Below, one piece after another: positions 16,749 to 26,335 of a stretch of DNA of 64,000 nucleotides. Each line of letters begins with the position of its first letter. Positions within the stretch are counted from its first letter, which is position 1. The notes under the pieces were generated by a model that ran no database searches, had not been told where the DNA came from, and saw nothing but the letters and a program-made list of their open reading frames with translations. This DNA is from Myxococcus dinghuensis. Its GTDB lineage: Bacteria > Myxococcota > Myxococcia > Myxococcales > Myxococcaceae. The stretch spans positions 1 through 64,000 of the forward strand of contig NZ_JAKCFB010000043.1 in the NCBI RefSeq assembly GCF_024198235.1. Reading direction: 5' to 3'. Both the position numbers and the translations under genes were made by a program.

Positions 16749-18319
16749 CGTTTCTGCCTCGGGAAGAGATCCACGTTGAAGATGGCCTGCTCGCCATCCT
16801 TGAGGGTGACGCGCTTGCTCTGCGACAGGAAGCCGCGCGCGGAGATGGTGATGCGGTAGGTACCGCCCTTCACCCGGAAGGTGAAGGCCCCCTTCGCGTC
16901 CGTCTTCGCCTTCACCTTCGCCTGGGGGATGAGGAGCGTGGCCGCCACGGGCCTGCCGCCGCGCGCGCTGCGCACCTGCCCGGTGAGCGTGGCCGGCTCA
17001 CCCTTGCGCTCCAGCGCCAGCGGCACCGACAGCGGCGTCTCCTGCCCCGCGACGATGATGGCCGCCTCCTCCGCGTTGCGGTAGCCCGGCGACGTCGCCT
17101 GCACCGCCACCGGCCCCGGCGACAGCTCCTTCACCCACGCCTGCCCCATCAAATCCGTGCGCACCTGCACCGCGCCCACCGCCACGCGCACGCCCGGCAG
17201 CGGCACCCCGTTCGACGCGTTCACCACCGTCACCTTCAAGCCTCCGGTGGGCGGCGGCAGCTTGCGCGCCCGGACCTCCAGCGCGACACGGCCCCCGTCC
17301 TCCACCACGCCCCGCGCCTCCGTGGGCGCGTAGCCCGGCGCCTCCACCCTCGCCGTCAACGGCCCCGCGGCCAGCTCCGCCACCTCCGCCACGCCGCGCG
17401 CGTCCGTCACCAGCGGCGCCTGCTCCACGCCGTTGGCCACCAGCACCACCCGCGCGCCCGCGAGCGGCGCCCCCGTCTGCGCGTCCACGAGGCTCAGCGA
17501 CACACCCCCGGCCGGCTCGCGCGGCGGCGCGGGCGGCGGCTCGTAGCGCACGGGGGCCACCTCGCGCGCGTCCTTCCACGCCAGCTCCAGCGCCGCGCCC
17601 ACCCGGCGCATCCGCTGCTCGGAGACGACCCCGTCCGGCAACGTCACCGTGTCCTGCACGTGCTGGAAGTCCAGCACCAGCGTGCCGGACCACCGCGACG
17701 CGCCCACCAGCGGCACCAGCGCCGCCCCGCCCACCGCGAAGCCCTTCGCCTCCGCCTTCGCGCCCGCCGCGTCCTTCACGGACAGCGACACGGGCACCTC
17801 GCCCCGCGCCTCCAGCGCCAGACGGGAGAACACCGGCAGCTTCAGGCTCGCCGACACCAGCGCCGCGTGCCGCACCCCGTACGCGAACACCGGCGCCGAG
17901 GACGCCCCGAACACCGGCAACTGCGCGTAGGAGTACCCCGCGCCCACCTCCGCGCGCACCGGCCCCAGCAGCAACCGCGCCCGGGGCCCCACCGACGCCC
18001 GCACCAGGCTGCCCCCGGTGATCCGCGCCGAGCCCTCCTTCAAGTCGAACCCCTCCCGCTGCACGCCCGCCCAGGCCCCCAGCCACGACCCCGCCCAGAA
18101 CGTCCCCACCGCCGCCAGATCATTCGGCGTGAAGCCGTCGTAGGTGAGCCCGGGCCCTACATCCGCCTGGGCACCGTTGCGGAGCGCCACGCCGTAACGC
18201 AGGCGCAACGACGCCCGCTCCAGCACCTCTTCCGCCAGCGCGGACCGGGGGCTGAGCAGGACCAACAGCAGGGGCGCCAGACGCGCCAGGATGGGGACGG
18301 GGGTCGATGGGGGCGTCAA
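16745..18319 (-). CDS. Exported protein with carboxypeptidase-regulatory-like repeats
   Basis: 524 residues. An N-terminal signal (LAPLLLVLLSPRSALA) is followed by ~220 residues rich in alternating strands (RLRYGVALRNG...), suggesting an outer-membrane or surface beta domain. Three or four carboxypeptidase-regulatory-like/PEGA-type repeats (AQTGAPLAGARV, ASNGVPLPGVRV, ARGGRPVAATLL) fill the C-terminal half. It ends in a short basic tail. It heads the minus-strand operon with the FecR lipoprotein. Probably a cell-surface structural or adhesion component; no enzyme motif is seen. Confidence 0.78.
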   Translation of the reverse strand: MTPPSTPVPILARLAPLLLVLLSPRSALAEEVLERASLRLRYGVALRNGAQADVGPGLTYDGFTPNDLAAVGTFWAGSWLGAWAGVQREGFDLKEGSARITGGSLVRASVGPRARLLLGPVRAEVGAGYSYAQLPVFGASSAPVFAYGVRHAALVSASLKLPVFSRLALEARGEVPVSLSVKDAAGAKAEAKGFAVGGAALVPLVGASRWSGTLVLDFQHVQDTVTLPDGVVSEQRMRRVGAALELAWKDAREVAPVRYEPPPAPPREPAGGVSLSLVDAQTGAPLAGARVVLVANGVEQAPLVTDARGVAEVAELAAGPLTARVEAPGYAPTEARGVVEDGGRVALEVRARKLPPPTGGLKVTVVNASNGVPLPGVRVAVGAVQVRTDLMGQAWVKELSPGPVAVQATSPGYRNAEEAAIIVAGQETPLSVPLALERKGEPATLTGQVRSARGGRPVAATLLIPQAKVKAKTDAKGAFTFRVKGGTYRITISARGFLSQSKRVTLKDGEQAIFNVDLFPRQKR

Positions 18320-18612
18320 AGCCCGGCGGAGTATAGAGAAAGCCGCCTATGCCCCCAAACCGGCGTCATCGGCGGACCCAGGAAGCCCTCCGAGACTCTT
18401 GACGACAGGTCGAGGAGATGCCGCCTGCCCGCGCCGCGTGGGAGGAAGCCGCGATCCGCCCCCGGGCGCGGATGGCTTCTTGCTGGAGTGGAAGGCGTTT
18501 GCTAAGCATCCTCACGGTCGGTAGCGCCTCGTCTAACCTCCGGGATTCACTCCAGAAACAACGGAGTGCCGCCGTGAGCGGGGCGAGCGAACGCTGAGGA
18601 GCGCATACGCCC
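18320..18612. promoter_or_regulatory. Divergent intergenic region between the surface-protein operon and mglBA
   Basis: 293 nt without a gene, lying between divergent start codons, so it must hold the promoters of both transcription units. The plus side ends with GAGGAG 11 nt before mglB. I could not assign clear -35/-10 boxes for either direction. Confidence 0.5.
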
Positions 18613-19092
18613 ATGGGCACGCAACTGGTGATGTACGAAGAGGAGTTCACCAAGATCAACGCCGTTTGCGACCGGCTCACCAAGGACGCGAACGCGAAGG
18701 TGGTCTTCCTCGTCGACAAGAACGGGCAGCTCATCTCCTCCGCGGGCCAGACGCAGAACATCGACACCACCTCGCTCGCCTCGCTGACGGCCGGCAACGT
18801 GGCCGCGATGGGAGGACTGGCCAAGCTGATCGGTGAGAACGAGTTCCCCAACCAGTTCCACGAAGGGGCCAAGGACTCGCTCTACATGACCATTGTCGGC
18901 AGCCGGGTCGTGCTGGTCGTCATCTTCGACAACCGCACCAGCCTCGGCCTCGTCCGCCTTCGCATCAAGAAGGCCAGCGACGAGCTCACGAAGATCTTCG
19001 AGAGTCTGGTGAAGAAGACGGACAGCCCGGGTGCCGGGTCGCCCTTCGCCGAGATCTCCGACGACGATATCGACAACCTCTTCAGCGAGTAA
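18613..19092 (+). CDS. mglB: MglB, Roadblock/LC7 GTPase-activating protein
   Basis: 159 residues. A Roadblock/LC7 fold with KVVFLVDKNGQLISSAGQ, LASLTAGNVAAMGGLAKLIG and the C-terminal LRIKKASDEL. In Myxococcus, dimeric MglB is the GAP for MglA and excludes it from the lagging pole, setting polarity for gliding and type IV pilus motility. It is followed 11 nt later by mglA, the standard order. Length and composition fit MglB rather than a generic Roadblock protein. Confidence 0.95.
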   Translation: MGTQLVMYEEEFTKINAVCDRLTKDANAKVVFLVDKNGQLISSAGQTQNIDTTSLASLTAGNVAAMGGLAKLIGENEFPNQFHEGAKDSLYMTIVGSRVVLVVIFDNRTSLGLVRLRIKKASDELTKIFESLVKKTDSPGAGSPFAEISDDDIDNLFSE

Positions 19093-19103
19093 CCCGGGAA
19101 GCC

Positions 19104-19691
19104 ATGTCCTTCATCAATTACTCATCCCGCGAAATCAACTGCAAGATTGTCTATTACGGGCCGGGGCTCTGCGGGAAGACGACCAACCTCCAGTACATCT
19201 ACAACAAGACGGCGGCCGAGACGAAGGGCAAGCTCATCTCGCTCTCCACCGAGACGGACCGCACGCTCTTCTTCGACTTCCTGCCGCTGTCGCTCGGAGA
19301 GATCCGCGGCTTCAAGACGCGCTTCCACCTCTACACGGTGCCCGGCCAGGTGTTCTACGACGCCAGCCGCAAGCTCATCCTCAAGGGTGTCGACGGCGTC
19401 GTCTTCGTGGCCGACAGCCAGATCGAGCGCATGGAGGCGAACATGGAGTCCATCGAGAACCTCCGTGTGAACCTCGCCGAGCAGGGCTACGACCTGAACA
19501 AGATCCCGTACGTCATCCAGTACAACAAGCGGGACCTGCCCAACGCGGTGACGGTCGAGGAGATGCGCAAGGCCCTCAACCCGCGCAACATCCCCGAGTA
19601 CCAGGCCGTGGCCCCCACCGGCGTGGGCGTGTTCGACACGCTCAAGGCGGTGGCGAAGCTGGTGCTCACCGAGCTCAAGAAGGGTGGCTGA
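19104..19691 (+). CDS. mglA: MglA, Ras-like polarity GTPase
   Basis: 195 residues, the length of Myxococcus MglA. The P-loop GPGLCGKTTN starts at residue 19. The PM3 motif has Thr in place of Asp (LYTVPGQ), a hallmark of MglA, and the base-specificity motif is NKRD. MglA-GTP recruits the gliding and pilus machineries to the leading pole. It is transcribed with mglB and precedes an envelope gene cluster resembling the Glt/Nfs machines that MglA works with. Confidence 0.97.
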   Translation: MSFINYSSREINCKIVYYGPGLCGKTTNLQYIYNKTAAETKGKLISLSTETDRTLFFDFLPLSLGEIRGFKTRFHLYTVPGQVFYDASRKLILKGVDGVVFVADSQIERMEANMESIENLRVNLAEQGYDLNKIPYVIQYNKRDLPNAVTVEEMRKALNPRNIPEYQAVAPTGVGVFDTLKAVAKLVLTELKKGG

Positions 19692-19720
19692 CGGAGCATC
19701 CGGGCAGGCGGCCGCTCCCG

Positions 19721-19749
19721 CACCGAGGGTCAGAAGACGCCCCTCGGTG
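19721..19749 (+). terminator. Hairpin between mglA and the envelope cluster
   Basis: CACCGAGGG (19721-19729) pairs perfectly with CCCTCGGTG (19741-19749) across an 11-nt loop. Without a T-run it may be a partial terminator or attenuator, separating mglBA output from the downstream genes. Confidence 0.4.
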
Positions 19750-19806
19750 AAGGGTGTTACAACCTGCTGCCGACGGACCAGGCCGTCCGCCTCCTGAGGT
19801 CGCACC

Positions 19807-20532
19807 GTGCGAGTTGCCGCCGCCACCCTCCGCTTCCTCGCGCTGACCAGCGCCGCCTTCTGCGCGGTGGCGCACGCCAAGGAGCCCGCCAAGGCCGCCC
19901 CGTCCCCCACCGTCACCGCGGCCCCGGCGGATGGCTCGAGCACGGCGGACGAGGCGTTCAACACCCGCGTGAAGACGCTGGAGGAGAACGTCGTCGACCT
20001 GAAGGAGCGCATCTACCGCTCCAAGGCGAGGCTGCTCCTCCTGCAGGAGACGGTGCTCGGCGGCGACGTCACCACCGGCTCCCGCGCGCTCATCGTCCAC
20101 CGCAACGAGATGGGCGGCTCCTTCGTGCTGGAGTCGGTGACGTACGCGCTGGACGGCGCGCCCATCTTCACGCAGCTCGACCTGCAGGGTGAGCTGGCGA
20201 AGCGCGAGCAGTTCGAGGTCTTCAACGGCCGCATCGTCCCCGGGCAGCACCAGCTCGCGGTGCGGCTCGTCTACCGCGGCAACGGCTCCGGCGTGTTCAG
20301 CTACATCGAGGGCTACAAGTTCAAGGTGCAATCCAGCTACACCTTCAACGCGGAGCCCGGGAAGGTGTCCACCGTGCAGGTGGTGGGCTACGAGCAGGGC
20401 GGCCTCACCACGGACATGAAGGACCGCCCCGCGGTGCGCTACGACATCGAGCTGTCCCGTGACGCGGCCCCCCGCATCGACCCGGAAGCGGGCGCGGGGA
20501 CGCAGGCCACCATTCCCCCCGAAGCGCGGTAG
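19807..20532 (+). CDS. Exported coiled-coil protein downstream of mglA
   Basis: 241 residues from a GTG start with TGAGG upstream. Signal peptide MRVAAATLRFLALTSAAFCAVAHA. A short coiled-coil (VKTLEENVVDLKERIYRSKA) is followed by a beta-rich domain (SFVLESVTYALDGAPIF, GQHQLAVRLVYRGNG). It lies 11 nt before the next start, so it belongs to the periplasmic cluster. Specific function unknown. Homologues are sometimes labelled dihydrolipoamide acetyltransferase, but no lipoyl or catalytic motif is visible and I do not accept that name. Confidence 0.8.
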   Translation: MRVAAATLRFLALTSAAFCAVAHAKEPAKAAPSPTVTAAPADGSSTADEAFNTRVKTLEENVVDLKERIYRSKARLLLLQETVLGGDVTTGSRALIVHRNEMGGSFVLESVTYALDGAPIFTQLDLQGELAKREQFEVFNGRIVPGQHQLAVRLVYRGNGSGVFSYIEGYKFKVQSSYTFNAEPGKVSTVQVVGYEQGGLTTDMKDRPAVRYDIELSRDAAPRIDPEAGAGTQATIPPEAR

Positions 20533-20543
20533 AGGCCCCGCCG

Positions 20544-22949
20544 GTGAGCCCGTCGCATCGCGCCCTCGCCCTCGCCCTGGCCCTCGCGGGCGCATCCCCC
20601 GCCCTCGCGGCGGACCCCGTTCCCCTCGTCCCGCCGCCGCCCACGCCCCAGCAGTTGGCGCAGGAGCTGGCCACCGTGGAGGCGCAGCTGGGCACCGCCG
20701 AGGCGAGCCTCGCCGACGTCGAGCGCACGCACAGCCAGCGCCCGGAACAGGACGACGCGGAGGCGCGCGCGCGGCGCTACTCGGACGCGGAGATCCAATA
20801 CCTGCTGGGCAACTGGGGCGCGGCCTCCGTGCTCCTCTACGACCTGGTGAGCGACCCACCGTTCCAGAAGCACCCGCGCTACGCGGACGCGCTCTACTTC
20901 CTGGCGGACGCGCTGTTCCAGCAGCGCAACTACATCGGCGCGCGGCTGTACCTGCGCGAGCTGCTCGCGCTGCCCACCACGCCGCGGCACAAGGACGCGC
21001 TGTCGCGCTACCTCGTCATCGCCGGGAAGCTGAACCAGTTCGACGGCATCGCGCCGTACCTGGAGCAGGCCCGCGTGCTGTCCGGCGGACAGCTTCCGCC
21101 GGAGGTCCAGTACACCTGGGCGAAGTGGCTCTTCCGGCGCACGGACCTGGCGCCCTCGGAGCGCATCGCCCACGCGCGCGCCGCCTTCACGCCCCTGGCG
21201 CAGCAGCCGGACGGTCCCTACCGGCTCCAGGCCGCGTATCACCTGGGCGTCCTGTCGATGCAGGCCGGGGAGCTGCCGCTCGCGCTGTTCCAGTTCCAGC
21301 AGCTCGTCACGCCCCAGTCCCCATCGGACGGCGGGGCCTCGGTCGCCACCGCGGCGCAGGTGGTGGAGGCGCGGCGCATCCACGAGCTGGCGCTGATGTC
21401 GCTGGGGCGGCTGTCCTACGAGACGGGCCGCTACGACGAGGCGCTGGACTGGTACGGCCGCGTGCCGCAGGACAGCGAGTCCTTCCCGGAGTCGCTCTAC
21501 GAGATTGCCTGGACACAGGTGCGCAAGGGCAACCACCAGGAGGCGAAGAACGCCATCGACATCCTGTTGATGGTGTCGCCCGACTCGCAGCTCGCGCCCC
21601 AGGCCCGGCTGCTCCAGGGCAACCTCCTCCAGCGGCTCAAGAAGTACGACGAGGCCATCGCCACGTACGACGAGGTCATCGGCACCTTCCGCCCGGAGCG
21701 GGAGAAGGTGGACGCCCTCCTGCGCGCGAAGCCGGAGGCGTCCGCCTACTTCGACCGGCTGCTGAGCCGCGCGGACGACATCCCGGACGTGCGCACCCTG
21801 CTGCCCCCGCTGGCACGCAAGTACGCGGCCTCGCGGCGCGAGGTCGTCGACGCGGTGAAGATGGTGGCCGACATCGACAGCGGGCGTGAGGGGACCACCG
21901 AGGCGCGGGAGCTGGCCGACCGCATCCTGCGCGCGCTGGACGCCCGGGGCCTGGAGACCTTCCCGGAGCTGCAGGAGGGCCTCACCCACGCGGACGCGGT
22001 GGAGACGGCGCTCATCCGCGCGGACGAGGAGCGGCTGCGCGTCGAGGCGCTCACGCTGGACACCTCGCTCACGCAGGGCGAGAAGGACTCCGTCCAGCAC
22101 CTGCGCCGCGAGCGCGAGGCGCTGCGGACACGCTTCCTGTCGCTGCCCACCACCACGCGAGCGCTGCAGGAGCGGCTGGACCGCATGCAGGCGCGCGTGG
22201 ACGCGGTGGACCGGGAGGCGTTCCGCCTGGGGACGGAGATCCAGGGCCTGCAGGCCATCGCCGCGTCCGTGCGCAAGTGGGTGGACGACACGCGGCTCTT
22301 GCGACACACGCCGCCGGACGAGGAGCAGGAGTACCTCGTGCAGCTCCAGGCGGAGGTGCAGACGCTGAGCGACCTGAAGGTGGAGCTGGACCGCACCCGC
22401 GCGCGACTGGCGGACGAGCGACACAGCGCCGCCAACACGCTCGCGGGCGAGCAGGCCATCCGGGGTCGGTATGCGCAGGCGCTGGCGGCCGAGCACGCCG
22501 TGCTGGCGGAGGCGGAGCGCCGCGGGGCCTCGGACACCTCGGGGCTGGTGGCGCGCGCGCATGCGGCGCAGGAGAAGAGCGACGCCCTGAAGACCCGTGT
22601 CGTCCAGGCGCGTGAGGCGCTGCGCGCCCGGGTGGAGACGCGCGGCCGGCTCATCCGCGAGAAGGTGCGCGCGGAGCAGAAGCTGCTGGAGCGCTACGAC
22701 CTGGACGTGCGCACCGCCTCCACGGACGCCCGACTGCTGGTGGGCCGCATCGCCCAGGACAGCGTGCGGTCCGTGCGCAACCAGTTCTACGACCTGGTGC
22801 TGAAGGCGGACGTGGGCGTCGTCGACGTGGCCTTCACGGAGAAGCAGGACAAGACACAGGCCATCCAGAACGTGGCCGCGCAGAAGGCGGACGCCCTGCG
22901 CGCGCTGGACGCGGACTTCCGCGACGTGCTCTCGGAGGATGGCCGCTGA
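20544..22949 (+). CDS. Periplasmic TPR plus long coiled-coil protein
   Basis: 801 residues from GTG 20544. Signal peptide ALALALALAGASPALA. Residues ~80-400 hold TPR-like helical pairs (LLGNWGAASVLLYDLV, ALFQQRNYIGARLYLREL, AYHLGVLSMQAGELPLALF, YETGRYDEALDWYGRV). Residues ~430-800 are a long charged coiled coil. The stop overlaps the next start (TGATG). It is probably a scaffold of the envelope-spanning assembly encoded by this cluster; no enzymatic motif. Confidence 0.82.
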   Translation: MSPSHRALALALALAGASPALAADPVPLVPPPPTPQQLAQELATVEAQLGTAEASLADVERTHSQRPEQDDAEARARRYSDAEIQYLLGNWGAASVLLYDLVSDPPFQKHPRYADALYFLADALFQQRNYIGARLYLRELLALPTTPRHKDALSRYLVIAGKLNQFDGIAPYLEQARVLSGGQLPPEVQYTWAKWLFRRTDLAPSERIAHARAAFTPLAQQPDGPYRLQAAYHLGVLSMQAGELPLALFQFQQLVTPQSPSDGGASVATAAQVVEARRIHELALMSLGRLSYETGRYDEALDWYGRVPQDSESFPESLYEIAWTQVRKGNHQEAKNAIDILLMVSPDSQLAPQARLLQGNLLQRLKKYDEAIATYDEVIGTFRPEREKVDALLRAKPEASAYFDRLLSRADDIPDVRTLLPPLARKYAASRREVVDAVKMVADIDSGREGTTEARELADRILRALDARGLETFPELQEGLTHADAVETALIRADEERLRVEALTLDTSLTQGEKDSVQHLRREREALRTRFLSLPTTTRALQERLDRMQARVDAVDREAFRLGTEIQGLQAIAASVRKWVDDTRLLRHTPPDEEQEYLVQLQAEVQTLSDLKVELDRTRARLADERHSAANTLAGEQAIRGRYAQALAAEHAVLAEAERRGASDTSGLVARAHAAQEKSDALKTRVVQAREALRARVETRGRLIREKVRAEQKLLERYDLDVRTASTDARLLVGRIAQDSVRSVRNQFYDLVLKADVGVVDVAFTEKQDKTQAIQNVAAQKADALRALDADFRDVLSEDGR

Positions 22950-25900
22950 TGCGCCGCCTCCTCGCCGTGCTGCTCTCCATGGCCTCGCTCCCCGCCGCCG
23001 CCCAGGCGACGGACGGCGAGCAGGCGCCCGCGGCGCCCCAGGCCGGAGACGCCGCCACCGACGCGAAGCCCCCGTCCCGGGGTGCCTACCTGGAGGGCCT
23101 GGGCCGCACGCCGCAGGAGGAGGAGCTGCTCCAGGACGTCAGCCGCGCGCTGAAGACGTACGAGGAGGAGTCGCGGGAGTACAGCCGCGAGGTGCAGCTG
23201 CTCATGGAGCACAAGTACGAGCAGAAGCGCGACTCGCTCTCGTCCGCGTACGAGAAGGTCATCCGCGACCTGGAGGCCCAGGAGCGCAAGCAGCGGGTGG
23301 AGGCCATCGTCCGCTTCGAGGAGTTCCTGCGCCGCTATCCCAGCGAGCCGCGCTACACGCCGGACGTGATGTTCCGTCTGGCGGAGCTCTACTACGAGCG
23401 CTCCCAGGACGAGCACCAGTTGGCGATGAAGGACTATCGCGACCGGCTGGACGCGCACGACCGGAACCCGGACTCGGCCTTCCCCGTCGAGCCGCGCAAG
23501 GACTACTCGGACTCCATCGCGCTCTACCGCCGGCTCCTGAAGGAGTACCCCGCCTACCGCCTCAACGACGGCGCCTCGTACCTCCTGGGCTACTGCCTGG
23601 AGGAGCAGGAGCAGGTCGAGGAGAGCTTCGTCGCCTACCAGCAGCTCATCTCCAAGTACCCGCGCAGCCGCTTCGCCACCGAGGCGTGGGTGCGCATCGG
23701 TGAGTACTGGTTCGAGAACTACAACGACCCGAAGGCCCTGCCCCAGGCCGCGCAGGCCTTCGAGGCGGCGTCACGCGACACGCTCCACCCGCTCTACGAC
23801 AAGGCGCTCTACAAGCTGGGGTGGACGTACTACCGCATGGACCGCTTCGACGAGGCGGTCCAGTCCTTCCTCACGCTGGTGGACTTCTACGAGGCCCAGC
23901 GCGTGGCCAAGGGCGAGGAGGCCGCCGGCGGCGACCTGCGCACGGAGGCGCTCCAGTACGTCGCCATCTCGCTCGCGGACGAGAGCTGGGGTGGCATCGC
24001 CCGCGCCCAGTCCCTGTTCGCCCAGCGCGGTCCGCGCCCGTACGAGTCGGACATCTACCGGCGCCTGGGGGACGTTTACTTCGACCAGGCCAACCACGTG
24101 GCCGCGGTGGAGGCCTACCGGCTCGTCCTCCAGAAGGACCCGCTCTCACCCGACGCGCCCCGGGTTCAGCAGCGCATCGCCCAGTCCTTCGAGCGCGAGC
24201 GCCGGCTGATGGACTCCTTCGTCGAGTCCGAGAAGCTCGCCGCCCTCTACCAGCCGGGCACCGCCTGGTACGAGAAGAACAAGGGCGACCCGGACGCGCT
24301 CTCGCAGGCGAACCAGTTGGTGGAGAAGAGCCTCTACGGCAGCGCCACCTTCCACCACCAGCAGGCGCTGGTGTTCAAGAAGGAGGGCAAGTTCGAGCAG
24401 GCCAACGTCGCCTTCGCCACCGCCGCGCGCGCGTACGGCACGTACCTGGAGCGCTTCCCGCGCAGCAAGAGCGCGGGCGAGATGCGCTTCTACCACGCCG
24501 AGTGTCTCTACTTCTCGTTCCAGTTCGCCGAGGCGGCGCGCGGCTACGAGGAGGTGCGGGACACGGGCGTGAGCGCGAAGCACCGCGACGACGCGGCCCA
24601 CAGCGCGGTGCTCGCGTGGCAGCAGCAGCTCGCGCTCGACATCCAGAAGGGCGCAGCGCCGGACCTCAAGCCCCTGCGCTCCTCCGAGCGGCCCGAGGGC
24701 GCCGCGCCCCACCCCGTCCCGCTCACGACCACCGAGCAGAAGCTGGTGGCCGCGTCGGACCGGTACGTGGCGCTGCTGTCGAAGGACGCCAAGGCCCCGG
24801 GCATCGCCTACAAGGCCGCGGAGCTGTACTACGCGCACGACGAACTGCCGGAGGCGCGCGCGCGCTTCGAGCGCATCATCCAGACGTGGCCCCGCAGCGA
24901 GGTCGCCCGCTACGCCACCAACCTCACCGTCGAGACGTTCCTCATCGACAAGGACTGGCGCAGCGTCGAGGAGGTCAGCGCGCGCCTGGCGGACAACGCG
25001 CAGGTCATCGAGCCGTCGAGCGAGCTGCACCAGCAACTGATGCGCTTCAAGCTCGCCGGGCGCTTCAAGCTGGCCGACCAGCTCATGGCCGAGGGCAAGT
25101 ACGAGGAGGCGGCGCGCAAATACACCCAGCTCGTCGACGAGGCCCCTCGCCACGAGTTCGCGGACAAGGCGCTCAACAACGCCGCGGTGGCCCACGAGAA
25201 CACGCGCCGCTTCGACTCCGCGCTCAAGCTCTACGAGCGCATCTACCGCGAGTATCCCAAGTCGTCCCTGGCGGACGCGGCGCTGTTCCGCGTGGCGGTG
25301 AACGCGGAGAAGTCCTACGACTTCGACAAGGCCGTCACCAGCTACCAGAAGCTGGTGAAGGACTACCCGGCCTCGAAGGACCGTGAGGCGGCGCTCTTCA
25401 ACACGGCGCGACTGTTGGAGGGCCAGCAGCGCTACGCGGAGGCGGCCGCCACGTACACGCGCTACGCGGAGCTGTTCCCCAACGCGGAGGACGCGGCGAA
25501 GAACCAGTACCACGCGGCGCTCCTGCTGGAGAAACAGGGCGACCCGCGCGGCGAGGTGAAGGCGCTCCAGGAGTTCGTGCGCAAGTACGCGAACAAGTCC
25601 AGCCAGTTGGAGCGCGTGCTGGATGCGCACCGCCGCATGGGCGACGCGTACCAGAAGCTGGGCAACGAGAAGGAGGCCACGCGCTCGTACACGCAGGCGG
25701 CGACGGAGTTCGACCGGCGCAAGCTGAAGCCGGACACGCATCCGCTCGCGGCGAACGCGGCGGCCTACGGGCGCTTCCAACTGGCCGAGGCGGAGCTGCG
25801 CAAGTTCGACAAGCTGAAGATCGGCGGCTGGGGTCCCGCGCTGCTGCGCAGCTTCGCGGCGAAGCGGGCGGCGGTGAAGACGGTGAAGGACGCCTATGCG

Positions 25901-26335
25901 CGCGTCTACCCGTACAAGCAGCTGGAGTGGTCGCTCGCGGCGGCCTACCGCTCCGGGTACGCGCTGGAGCGCTTCGCCAACACCATCATCGAGACCCCGG
26001 TGCCGCCCGACGTGAAGCGCCTGGGCGAGGAAGCGGTGGTGACGTACCAGGACCTGCTCGCGCAGAACACCGCGGAGCTGGAGGACGCGGCGGTGGAGAG
26101 CTACGCCATCGCGCTGGCGGAGGCTCGCAAGAACCGCGTCTCCAACGAGTGGACGCGCCGCACGCTGGAGTCCCTCAACCGCTTCCGCCCCAAGGAGTAC
26201 CCCGTGCTCAAGGAGCCCAAGCAGGCGCTCGCCGCCGAGGGGCTCTATCCGGATGGACTCGTCGGTGGCCCCAGCGCACCGCCTCCTCCGGCGACCCGGG
26301 ATGACAAGCGCCTCTCGGGAGGAGACAAGCCGTGA
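22949..26335 (+). CDS. Large periplasmic TPR protein (GltD/AgmU-like by position and architecture)
   Basis: 1128 residues. Signal peptide MRRLLAVLLSMASLPAAAQA. A charged helical N-terminal part is followed by many TPR/Sel1-like repeats spaced along the whole protein (YDKALYKLGWTYYRMDRFDEAV, FKKEGKFEQANVAFATAARAY, RFDSALKLYERIYREYPKS). Large periplasmic TPR proteins of this size are found as GltD/AgmU in the gliding machine and in related clusters. The neighbours in the same order (TPR lipoprotein, small exported protein, AgmX/PglI-domain TM protein) support a paralogous machine. Orthology versus paralogy is not settled. Confidence 0.82.
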   Translation: MRRLLAVLLSMASLPAAAQATDGEQAPAAPQAGDAATDAKPPSRGAYLEGLGRTPQEEELLQDVSRALKTYEEESREYSREVQLLMEHKYEQKRDSLSSAYEKVIRDLEAQERKQRVEAIVRFEEFLRRYPSEPRYTPDVMFRLAELYYERSQDEHQLAMKDYRDRLDAHDRNPDSAFPVEPRKDYSDSIALYRRLLKEYPAYRLNDGASYLLGYCLEEQEQVEESFVAYQQLISKYPRSRFATEAWVRIGEYWFENYNDPKALPQAAQAFEAASRDTLHPLYDKALYKLGWTYYRMDRFDEAVQSFLTLVDFYEAQRVAKGEEAAGGDLRTEALQYVAISLADESWGGIARAQSLFAQRGPRPYESDIYRRLGDVYFDQANHVAAVEAYRLVLQKDPLSPDAPRVQQRIAQSFERERRLMDSFVESEKLAALYQPGTAWYEKNKGDPDALSQANQLVEKSLYGSATFHHQQALVFKKEGKFEQANVAFATAARAYGTYLERFPRSKSAGEMRFYHAECLYFSFQFAEAARGYEEVRDTGVSAKHRDDAAHSAVLAWQQQLALDIQKGAAPDLKPLRSSERPEGAAPHPVPLTTTEQKLVAASDRYVALLSKDAKAPGIAYKAAELYYAHDELPEARARFERIIQTWPRSEVARYATNLTVETFLIDKDWRSVEEVSARLADNAQVIEPSSELHQQLMRFKLAGRFKLADQLMAEGKYEEAARKYTQLVDEAPRHEFADKALNNAAVAHENTRRFDSALKLYERIYREYPKSSLADAALFRVAVNAEKSYDFDKAVTSYQKLVKDYPASKDREAALFNTARLLEGQQRYAEAAATYTRYAELFPNAEDAAKNQYHAALLLEKQGDPRGEVKALQEFVRKYANKSSQLERVLDAHRRMGDAYQKLGNEKEATRSYTQAATEFDRRKLKPDTHPLAANAAAYGRFQLAEAELRKFDKLKIGGWGPALLRSFAAKRAAVKTVKDAYARVYPYKQLEWSLAAAYRSGYALERFANTIIETPVPPDVKRLGEEAVVTYQDLLAQNTAELEDAAVESYAIALAEARKNRVSNEWTRRTLESLNRFRPKEYPVLKEPKQALAAEGLYPDGLVGGPSAPPPPATRDDKRLSGGDKP

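Noticed and set aside
13803..16859. 1018-residue open frame on the plus strand
   Set aside because: It is antisense to the kinase and FecR genes, is rich in Arg/His/Leu with no domain, and arises from the strong GC bias at third positions of the real minus-strand genes.
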